Of a stretch of 64,000 nt of DNA, positions 17,214 to 25,023 are shown piece by piece. Source of the DNA: Azophilus sp965116165 (lineage in GTDB: Bacteria; Pseudomonadota; Gammaproteobacteria; Pseudomonadales; Azotimanducaceae); contig OZ220484.1 of assembly GCA_965116165.1 (NCBI GenBank), forward strand, positions 1,736,001-1,800,000, given 5' to 3'. The notes below the pieces were generated by a model. The model was not told the DNA's origin, did no database searches, and saw only the letters and a program-made list of their open reading frames with translations. The number at the start of each line of letters is the position of its first letter. The first letter of the stretch is position 1. The position numbers were made by a program, and so were the translations under genes.

Positions 17214-17573
17214 TTGCCAAGGGAAGACGACTTTGGTCGAAGCGTCTTCATACACTGTCCGTTGGACGAGGATTACGATCACATTCTTCAGACCGTGTTG
17301 TTTTGTCTTGTGCGGTTCGGACTGAAACCGCGAATTGCCACCGAATGCAGCGACGCTGGCGAGCTTCGCATCAGCAAGGTATTTGATCTTATTCAGTCGT
17401 TCCTATACTCCATTCATGATCTTTGCCGGTGTCAGGCCCGGAACCTTGGACGCCTGTTCCGCTGCCGGCTCTCGCAGGTCGCTGACTGGGTCTGGAACGG
17501 CGTCGGCATTCCGGCCACCGATTCACCCGGCACATCGGACTGCAACGGCGGGGATGGGTCATTGAATGTCTGA
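17214..17573 (+). pseudogene. Truncated nucleotide-binding/TIR-like defence protein
   Basis: From a TTG at 17214 the frame reads MPREDDFGRSVFIHCPLDED and continues through VRFGLKPRIATECSDAGE to KVFDLIQSFLYSIHDLCR at ~17438. This resembles a family of small proteins starting (K)VF-(I/V)-NCPFD-x-(E/D)Y... and containing SG-(E/x)-R-x-(D/S)-KI...SIHDLSR, often annotated as nucleotide-binding or TIR-like and found in defence islands. After residue ~75 of an expected ~190 the similarity stops and the frame runs on into the helicase start. It is the left edge of the defence island and seems inactivated. Confidence 0.5.
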
Positions 17574-20500
17574 ACATCCTCTTTCCGCACAAATCGGAAG
17601 CCGAGTGTTCTTTGCCGGACACTTCGATAAGCCTGTGGTTTTGGAAGGTGTCCGTCCGCTGGGCGCGAACGGATCCGGAGGCTACGAGTGTCGCGTTCGC
17701 CTGCCTGATGGCGCTCTCGAAGAGACCATCATCACTCTGGACGAAGCAGCCGCGATTTTCGAGGCGGAGTCGACTGTCGGAAAGGAGGCACCACAGTCTG
17801 CGGACGCTGGCCAATTACGGCTGCTTGTCGAATCCACCCGAATCCGCCTTGCCTATGCCTATGATCGTCAGTTCGCGGTGAGCCTGTCCGGCATCCGCAC
17901 CTTGCCGCACCAGATTGAGGCGGTCTACCTGAAGATGCTTCCCCAGCCGCGCCTGCGATTTCTCCTTGCCGACGACCCTGGTGCGGGCAAGACGATCATG
18001 GCTGGTCTGCTGATCAAGGAACTCAAGCTGCGCAAAGCCATTGATCGCTGCCTGATTCTCGTTCCCGCACCCCTGACCATCCAGTGGCAGGATGAACTGC
18101 TGCGCTTCTTCAACGAGCCATTCCAAATCATCCATTCCGCGAACGACCAGCAGCAGCTTTTGAACCTTTGGGAGCGGGAGCGGCAGGTCATCGCATCCAT
18201 CGACTACGCCAAACAGGACGATATCCGCGAGCGGGTGTGGCGGCAACCGTGGGATCTCGTCATCATCGATGAAGCGCACAAGTGCAGCGCCTACACAAAG
18301 CGCTCTTCAAGCCGGGACGACGCGGTCGAGCGCACCAAACGCTACCAGCTTGCCGAACAGCTCTCGAGCCAATGCGACAACTTGCTGCTCATGACCGCCA
18401 CGCCGCACCACGGTGACGATGACCGCTTCGCCCACTTCATCCGCTTGCTTGATCGCGACCTATTTCCTGAACCACATCGGTTTGGCGAAGAGGCTAGCCG
18501 TATTCGTCGGGATGTCCTGAAACTCGGAACCAATTGTCCTTGGTCACTCCGCCGTCTCAAGGAAGACTTGAAGGACATGCGCGGCCAGCGGCTGTTCCCG
18601 GATCGTCATGTTCACACCGTCAGCTTCGCGCTTGGGCCGGACGAATACTCCATCTACAAGGCGGTCACGGCCTACATCAACGAATTCCTGCCGCAGGCGA
18701 CGGGGCTCCGCAAGAACAGCGTTGCGCTTGCCCGCACCGTGTTCCAGAGGCGTCTCGCGAGTTCCACCCACGCGATCCACCAATCGCTTCGCCGCCGCCA
18801 CAAGAAACTCGACAACCTGCTTCGAGAGATTGAAGGTCTTCCGTCCGCGCAACGCGCCCGCCGGCTCGCTCAACTACAGGGCCGATTGTCCGATGCCGAG
18901 CAAGATGAGGACGATCTGGACGAAGCGACCCGCGACGCGCTTGTCGACGAGGCGACCTCGGCTGCCGAACTCAATCAGTTACGCGCGGAACTTGCCGAAT
19001 TGGCGGATCTCGTGGCCCAAGTCGCGCGGGTCCGTGAGGTCGGGCGCGATTCCAAGCTTGTCGCCCTGCGCGAGTGCCTCCGACGCTCCGAGTTCGAGGA
19101 ATTGCGCGACGGCCGCGGCAAGCTACTTGTCTTCACCGAACATCGGGACACGCTTGACCATCTGCGCGACCAAATCGAAACCTGGGGCTACTCGACTTGC
19201 CAGATTCACGGTGGCATGAACCCGCGCGAGCGCAAGGAGGCCCAGGAGAATTTCAGGACAAGCCGCCAAATTTGCGTGGCGACGGAGGCGGCGGGGGAAG
19301 GCATCAATCTTCAGTTCTGCCACCTGATGATCAACTACGACTTGCCGTGGAATCCGACACGTCTCGAACAACGCTTGGGTCGCATCCATCGCATCGGGCA
19401 AACGCGAGATGTGTATGCGTTCAATTTCGTGGCGACTTCCTCGGAGGATGGCCAGCCCGTCATTGAGGGCCGCATCCTTGAACGGCTTCTGAGCAAGCTC
19501 GACCTAATGCGGGGGGCGCTTGGCGATCGCGTTTTTGATGTTGTCGGCGAAGTGCTCTCGCTCAACCAGGTCAATCTCCCCGACATGCTTCGCGAGGTGG
19601 CCTACGAGCCGAAGCGGCTGGACGGCTATCTTGAGGTGATCGACCGCATCGACCCCGCGCTTCTCGACCGCTACGAGGAAGCGACAGGTATCGCGCTAGC
19701 ACGTGGGCATGTGGACTTCTCGGCATTCGCCGCAGCCAATCTGGAAGCCGAGGAACGGCGGCTTATGCCGCGCTATGTCGAGTCCCACTTCGTGAGCGCC
19801 GCCAAAGCGGTCGGCCTGCGCACAGATGCCCGGGCGGATGGGCTTTGGCGGATCGAGCATGTGCGGGCAGACCTGCGTTCCGAGCGCCTCGCCGCTGTAC
19901 GGAGCTTGGGCCCGCCGGAGTCGAGCTACCGCAAATTGACCTTCTACAAAGAACATTTGGAGCAGGATCAACACCTTGATGCCGTCCTGCTCGGTCCCGG
20001 CCATCCAGTCTACGCGGCAGTGGATGAGAAACTGAACGAGCTCCTGAAAGATGTCGAGGGCCGGATAGGTGTTTATATGGATCCGCTGGCTTCCACGCCG
20101 TATCAAGTGCATTTCTTCGAAATCGCGGTACGGGGTCAGACGACCGAGGGGGAGGCGACGACCATTCATGCCGAACTCGTGGCCGTCCGTGAGGAAGTCG
20201 TCGAAGGCGCACCGGTGGCCGAACGGTTTGAACTCGTTCCCGCCGACATTCTCATCGATCTTCCTGAACACCCGGGCCCGCCCGCTCTACTTCCTGTTGT
20301 GAACCGCGGTCCTGCTGGCGATTTCGTCAAGACAACTGTGCAGATGGAACGGCGCCGCGCCACGAGCGACGAGCGTGCCCGCTACGCGGATATCGCCTGC
20401 GACTACCTCCAGATATCCTTCGATGCGCGTGTGCGGGCGGCCCAGGATCGGGTAATGCGACTGAAGAGCCGGGAAGCGAACGAACCCGATTTTTCCTTGG

Positions 20501-21114
20501 CGCGCCAGCGAGCGGAACAGGATCTGGCCGACCTACAACGCACCCGGCAGGAACGAATTTCTGGCGTAGAGCAGCTTCGCCTCGCGCGTCCTGGCCCGGT
20601 ACGCCATGTCGCAAGTTGCCTTGTGCTGCCGTCGGACACCCTGAGCGACAGTTTCCCCGAACTGGTCAAGGAACAGGATGCGGAGTTGAAGCGCCGTGTT
20701 GAACTCGCCGCGGAGGACATCGTCGTCGCCTACGAAGAAGCCTGCGGTCGTTCCTGCGAGCGTGTGGGTCAGCAGAAGATCGGCTTTGACATCCGCAGTC
20801 TGGTGGCGCCGGACCCGCAGACCGGATACCGCGATCCGATCACCGGCGTGCGGCGTATAGAGGTCAAGGGGCGGCGTCGGGGTCGCCCGATTCGGCTCAC
20901 CACGAACGAGTGGTACAAAGCACAGCAACTTGGCGACACTTACTGGCTTTATGTTGTGTGGGATCCGCTCGACAACCCGGACTCTGATCCCATCTTGGTT
21001 CAGAATCCCGCCAAGCATCTCGACTACGCCAAGAAGGAGGTTATCGCGACCCGCCACTACGATATTCCGGCAAGCGCCATTGAACAGGCGGCGCAAGGCG
21101 GGGGTGATCAATGA
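17566..21114 (+). CDS. SNF2-type helicase with C-terminal DUF3883 (DrmD-like)
   Basis: An 1182-residue two-domain helicase, first gene of the defence operon. Motif I is LADDPGAGKT (residues ~134-143), motif II DEAH (235-238), motif III TATPHHG (~280); motifs V-VI are ATEAAGEGINL and QRLGRIHRIGQ. The C-terminus (~1060-1182) fits DUF3883, a PD-(D/E)xK-like fold: GFDIRSL then RIEVKG with Glu1099 and Lys1101. A Q-rich coiled region lies between. Family knowledge: helicases of this shape act in DISARM (DrmD) and in DUF1156/DUF499-associated systems, translocating on incoming DNA. If the PD-(D/E)xK part is active, this protein could be the nuclease of the methylation-guided arm. ATG at 17566 has GGGGATGG upstream. 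Confidence 0.88.
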   Translation: MSEHPLSAQIGSRVFFAGHFDKPVVLEGVRPLGANGSGGYECRVRLPDGALEETIITLDEAAAIFEAESTVGKEAPQSADAGQLRLLVESTRIRLAYAYDRQFAVSLSGIRTLPHQIEAVYLKMLPQPRLRFLLADDPGAGKTIMAGLLIKELKLRKAIDRCLILVPAPLTIQWQDELLRFFNEPFQIIHSANDQQQLLNLWERERQVIASIDYAKQDDIRERVWRQPWDLVIIDEAHKCSAYTKRSSSRDDAVERTKRYQLAEQLSSQCDNLLLMTATPHHGDDDRFAHFIRLLDRDLFPEPHRFGEEASRIRRDVLKLGTNCPWSLRRLKEDLKDMRGQRLFPDRHVHTVSFALGPDEYSIYKAVTAYINEFLPQATGLRKNSVALARTVFQRRLASSTHAIHQSLRRRHKKLDNLLREIEGLPSAQRARRLAQLQGRLSDAEQDEDDLDEATRDALVDEATSAAELNQLRAELAELADLVAQVARVREVGRDSKLVALRECLRRSEFEELRDGRGKLLVFTEHRDTLDHLRDQIETWGYSTCQIHGGMNPRERKEAQENFRTSRQICVATEAAGEGINLQFCHLMINYDLPWNPTRLEQRLGRIHRIGQTRDVYAFNFVATSSEDGQPVIEGRILERLLSKLDLMRGALGDRVFDVVGEVLSLNQVNLPDMLREVAYEPKRLDGYLEVIDRIDPALLDRYEEATGIALARGHVDFSAFAAANLEAEERRLMPRYVESHFVSAAKAVGLRTDARADGLWRIEHVRADLRSERLAAVRSLGPPESSYRKLTFYKEHLEQDQHLDAVLLGPGHPVYAAVDEKLNELLKDVEGRIGVYMDPLASTPYQVHFFEIAVRGQTTEGEATTIHAELVAVREEVVEGAPVAERFELVPADILIDLPEHPGPPALLPVVNRGPAGDFVKTTVQMERRRATSDERARYADIACDYLQISFDARVRAAQDRVMRLKSREANEPDFSLARQRAEQDLADLQRTRQERISGVEQLRLARPGPVRHVASCLVLPSDTLSDSFPELVKEQDAELKRRVELAAEDIVVAYEEACGRSCERVGQQKIGFDIRSLVAPDPQTGYRDPITGVRRIEVKGRRRGRPIRLTTNEWYKAQQLGDTYWLYVVWDPLDNPDSDPILVQNPAKHLDYAKKEVIATRHYDIPASAIEQAAQGGGDQ

Positions 21115-21148
21115 CCGCGACGCTCTTGCGCACCGGGGGATACCGCCT

Positions 21149-23065
21149 ATGCGCATAAGCCGCATCGAGATCGAGAACTTCCGGTCGATCCGTCACCTGA
21201 CCGTCGACCTCGGCGAAACGACTGTATTTGTTGGCCCGAACAACGCCGGCAAGACTGCGATCCTCGACGCGCTTCGCATTGCGCTTACGCGCCGCTGGGG
21301 CCAGCGCGGCACCGGTTTCAGCGAGTACGACATCCATATGGCCGGCGAGTCGGCTGACCCCAAGACCTCAAGCGGTGTCAGCATCGAACTGAAATCCGAG
21401 GAACGCGAGCCCGGCGAATGGCCCGAGGACATGATTGCGGATCTCGGAGAGATATTGCACTTGGACTTAGACACTGGCCGTCACTCCATCTTCTTACGAA
21501 CACGATGCAGGTGGAATGCGGACACGGAAAGCTTCGAACCAAGTTGGGAGTTTCTTGCCGCCAACCGCGAACCGCTGGCCGGAATCGGTGCGCGCCGAGT
21601 CAATCTTGAGCGGTTTTGGCGCTACCTGCCGGTGTTTTACCTTGGGGCATTGCGCGATGCGGGGGATGAGTTCTCGACACGATCATCCCAGTTCTGGACG
21701 CGGCTGCTCAAGGATATGAACATTCCGCCGGAACTCGAGTCCCGCGCATTGCGGGTTCTGGACCTGCTCAATCGACGACTCCTGAAGGCCGACCCGCGTT
21801 TGAAGGCAATTGCCGAAACCCTGTCCGGTGCGACCCGCGTCGCCGCACGCGACCGGGAAGGCAGTCTCGACCTGCGGATGGTGCCGCTCAAGACTTGGGA
21901 TCTGCTTTCGCGGGCCGAAATCATCCTGCGCAATGAACCGGATCTGCCGTGGCTTCCGCTGAGGCGCCAGGGCCAGGGAATCCAGAGCCTTTCGGTCATT
22001 TTCCTGTTCCAGGCGTTCGTGGAACATCTGCTTGCCGCACTCTACGAAGAGGGCAGTGAGCCGGTGCTGGCTCTGGAAGAGCCGGAAACGCATTTGCACC
22101 CGCAAGCCGTTCGCACGCTTTGGCATGAAGTCGAAGCCCTGCCGGGCCAGAAGATCGTCACCACCCACTCGCCGTACTTTGTGCAGCACGTTCCGTTTCG
22201 CGATCTGCGTCTGGTGCGCCTGACCGCGAATGGAACCGAGGTGCGGTCGCTTCCGGCCAACTTCTCCGAGTCGTTTCCGCATTTGGATGGCCTTGATGCC
22301 GTGGTGAATGAGGCAGGAAGGTTGCTGTTCTACGAAAGCGCATCAGAAACGCTGACGGTTCATGGCTCGCTGGAAGAGAATCGCTATCGAGCTTTGCTCA
22401 GATGCTGCGCGCAACACCAGAGGCGTTCCGATCTCGAGTCGCGGCTTCGCGATCTGAAAGATCGATCTTCCCTGTATGTGGCCGATGACGAACTGCTGAC
22501 GCTGGAAACCTACGCCCGGCGCATGCGCGGGGAGATCTTCTTCGCGGAACGATGGCTGATTGTCGAAGGGCAGGCCGACCATCTGCTCGTTCATGCCATC
22601 GCGCATGCTCTGGACTACGACCTTGACCGGCACGGCGTCTCCGTCATCGACGCCCAGAACAACGGTAACCCCGCCACCTTCGCTGCGCTGGCCCGAGCAC
22701 TGGACATTCCCTGGCTTGCGGTGTTCGATGGTGACGAGGCAGGCGAGAGCTTTGTTCGGAACATAGAAAGACGTGGCTTCGACGAGAACGAGGTGGCCAA
22801 ACGTTGTCACAGACATCCGGACGGTGACCTTGAGGCGCAGCTTGTTGCGGACGGACTCGGCCCGGAGTTGCGGGAAGTGTTGGCGAAATTGGACATCCAA
22901 GGTGCCCACGAGCTGGACGGGGATAGCCTCATCGCTCGCCTGCGGAAGAAAAAGATGGCCTATGCGGCAGAACTTGCCGTGCGAATTCGCCGCGACACGA
23001 ACTTGGCGCAGCGCGCACCCGAGGCGTTCCGCGCTATAGTCAACCAATTTCCAGGATTGGCGTAA
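21149..23065 (+). CDS. OLD-family ATPase with TOPRIM nuclease domain (GajA-like)
   Basis: A 638-residue protein. MRISRIEIENFRSIRHL leads into the ABC-type Walker A GPNNAGKT (residues 29-36); Walker B with signature is LALEEPETHLHPQA (307-320), with the conserved TTHSPYF switch. The C-terminal TOPRIM domain has IVEG (Glu473) and VFDGDEAG (Asp527, Asp529). This order is that of OLD/GajA nucleases. The start ATG at 21149 has a GGGGGA 9 bases upstream; the upstream in-frame extension overlaps the helicase and is ignored. Its stop overlaps the ATG of the UvrD gene (TAATG), as in Gabija, where GajA nicks DNA and GajB senses or processes ends. Confidence 0.88.
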   Translation: MRISRIEIENFRSIRHLTVDLGETTVFVGPNNAGKTAILDALRIALTRRWGQRGTGFSEYDIHMAGESADPKTSSGVSIELKSEEREPGEWPEDMIADLGEILHLDLDTGRHSIFLRTRCRWNADTESFEPSWEFLAANREPLAGIGARRVNLERFWRYLPVFYLGALRDAGDEFSTRSSQFWTRLLKDMNIPPELESRALRVLDLLNRRLLKADPRLKAIAETLSGATRVAARDREGSLDLRMVPLKTWDLLSRAEIILRNEPDLPWLPLRRQGQGIQSLSVIFLFQAFVEHLLAALYEEGSEPVLALEEPETHLHPQAVRTLWHEVEALPGQKIVTTHSPYFVQHVPFRDLRLVRLTANGTEVRSLPANFSESFPHLDGLDAVVNEAGRLLFYESASETLTVHGSLEENRYRALLRCCAQHQRRSDLESRLRDLKDRSSLYVADDELLTLETYARRMRGEIFFAERWLIVEGQADHLLVHAIAHALDYDLDRHGVSVIDAQNNGNPATFAALARALDIPWLAVFDGDEAGESFVRNIERRGFDENEVAKRCHRHPDGDLEAQLVADGLGPELREVLAKLDIQGAHELDGDSLIARLRKKKMAYAAELAVRIRRDTNLAQRAPEAFRAIVNQFPGLA

Positions 23066-25023
23066 TGGGGAGCCCTCTCGAAAGAACGCTGCAAGAACTG
23101 ACGGACATGCAGCGCAAGGTCGTCGAGTGGGACAACGGACCCCTCTTGGTGCTCGCCGGCCCCGGTTCAGGCAAGACCCGGGTATTGACCTGCCGGATCG
23201 CCCGATTGCTGGAGACTTCTCCAAACCAGCGCTTCCGTGTTCTCGGATTGACCTTTACCAACAAGGCGGCCCATGAGATGAGAACGCGGATCGCCACGCT
23301 GGCTCCCGATGCCGTGGAACGTGCGGAGATCGATACATTCCACGGATTTTGCGCTCAACTCTTACGTCAGCATGGCGTTCACTGCGGCATCAAGCCAAGC
23401 TTCGAGATCTATTCCCAAACCGCTGACAGGCAGGCGGTGTTGGAGGATGCCTTACGGCGTCAGCCTGATCGTTTCGGCAGTGGCGACAACGGGTTCTTGC
23501 CCTATATCGACGCACTGAAGAAGCGTTTGGTAGGCCCGGAGCAGGCTGCTTCGTATTTGCGGGGCAACACCCGGCTCGCGCCAGACATTGCTGATCGTAT
23601 CGGATGTGCCTACCGGCTCTATGAAGAGGAACTGGGTCGAGCCAATGCCCTTGACTTCAACTCGCTGATTAGTCTCGCCCTCGAGCTCCTGGGTCATCCG
23701 GTGCTGGCCCGACACTGCCGGACCATGTACCGGTACTGGCTCATTGACGAATTCCAGGACACGAACGGCCCTCAATACAAACTGCTTCGGCGGATGGCGG
23801 GCGATAACTTCCGCCAATTGTTCGCCGTTGCCGATGATGACCAGACCATTTACGAGTGGAACGGTGCGAATGTGCGCCGCATACGCAGCTTGGTGGACGA
23901 TTTCCAGTGCAAGGTCATACAGCTCACCCACAACTTCCGCTGTCCGGCGAGTGTTGTGGAAGCTGCGAATCGACTCGTCGTCTACAATGTCCGGCGAGAC
24001 CGCTCCAAGGCGGAGTCGGAACCAGTCACGCCTCGCTTCGAAGACCAGAACAGTATCGAATGCAGGGTGTTCTCCGATGACCGGGAAGAAGCTCGGCGCA
24101 TCGCCGCCGAAATTGCCAAGCTTGATGCGGGCGAGCGGGGGGAAACCGTGGTGCTGGCGCGCAGCCGTGCGCTTCTAGGGCCTATCCAGAAGGCACTGGA
24201 AAGCTTGAATGTACCCACTGCGTTTCTGGGACGGCGTGACGACTTCGCATCGCCGCAAATGCGTTGGCTCGTCGCGTGCCTGAAGCAAATCAATCGACCG
24301 CTCGACCGGCGCAATATGGCTACTCTGACAGCAACATTCGGAAGCTTCTCCGACATCTCCTTGGAGATCGAAGAGATAATCGTGCGTTCGGAGGCGGAGC
24401 AGGTTCCGCTTCTGGCCGTCTGGTTCGATGCCGTCCGGGAAAAATCAGCACCTTCAGCGTTGCCGCCGGTGGTCGAAACGGTGGCGCGCCTTGCGTCGGA
24501 AAACGCACGCTGGCCCGAGGTCTTGGACAAGGCCCTGGAGCAATTCAAAGAGGTTCTGGAGCAATTCGAAAGTGAGGATAAGCAGGGCGATCTGAAGGAC
24601 GATCTGAGCGCTTGGCGCGGTATTGAGCGTGAGATACGGCGGGCCCGAGGCGCCATCCCGCTCGATCAATTCCTTCAGGAGATGGAATTGCGCTCCAAGG
24701 AGCCGACGCCAGCGCCAGGCGCGGTAAGGTTAAGCACGGTTCACGGGGCGAAGGGCTTGGAGTTCGACAGGGTTTATCTGATCGGTCTCGCGGAAGAGGT
24801 CTTTCCCTCTTGGCACAGCGTCAGGAAAGGCAACGGCAGCGCGGCAATCGAGGAGGAGCGTCGCAGTTGCTTAGTCGCCATTACGCGAACGAAGCAGCGG
24901 CTGATCCTGTCAAGGGCAGAGCAGTACAAGGGATGGCCAAAGAAACCGTCACGCTTTCTCGCGGAAATGGGCTTGACAACTGGCGACTCCAATAAGGCAT
25001 TGAGAGGGGGGAGTTTGCCTTGA
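23065..25023 (+). CDS. UvrD/Rep-family superfamily 1 helicase (GajB-like)
   Basis: A 652-residue SF1A helicase with all motifs: Q-motif region LTDMQRKVVEW, Walker A AGPGSGKT (31-38), TFTNKAAHEM, LIDEFQDTNGPQ, VADDDQTIYEWNGA, LTHNFRCP, VHGAKGLEFD and LVAITRTKQRL. It is somewhat longer than typical GajB proteins but has the same complete motor. The gene starts within the stop of the OLD gene and its own TGA overlaps the TTG start of the methylase, so it is co-translated within the five-gene operon. Role inferred: unwinding or translocation for the OLD nuclease, or motor for the whole complex. Confidence 0.9.
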   Translation: MGSPLERTLQELTDMQRKVVEWDNGPLLVLAGPGSGKTRVLTCRIARLLETSPNQRFRVLGLTFTNKAAHEMRTRIATLAPDAVERAEIDTFHGFCAQLLRQHGVHCGIKPSFEIYSQTADRQAVLEDALRRQPDRFGSGDNGFLPYIDALKKRLVGPEQAASYLRGNTRLAPDIADRIGCAYRLYEEELGRANALDFNSLISLALELLGHPVLARHCRTMYRYWLIDEFQDTNGPQYKLLRRMAGDNFRQLFAVADDDQTIYEWNGANVRRIRSLVDDFQCKVIQLTHNFRCPASVVEAANRLVVYNVRRDRSKAESEPVTPRFEDQNSIECRVFSDDREEARRIAAEIAKLDAGERGETVVLARSRALLGPIQKALESLNVPTAFLGRRDDFASPQMRWLVACLKQINRPLDRRNMATLTATFGSFSDISLEIEEIIVRSEAEQVPLLAVWFDAVREKSAPSALPPVVETVARLASENARWPEVLDKALEQFKEVLEQFESEDKQGDLKDDLSAWRGIEREIRRARGAIPLDQFLQEMELRSKEPTPAPGAVRLSTVHGAKGLEFDRVYLIGLAEEVFPSWHSVRKGNGSAAIEEERRSCLVAITRTKQRLILSRAEQYKGWPKKPSRFLAEMGLTTGDSNKALRGGSLP

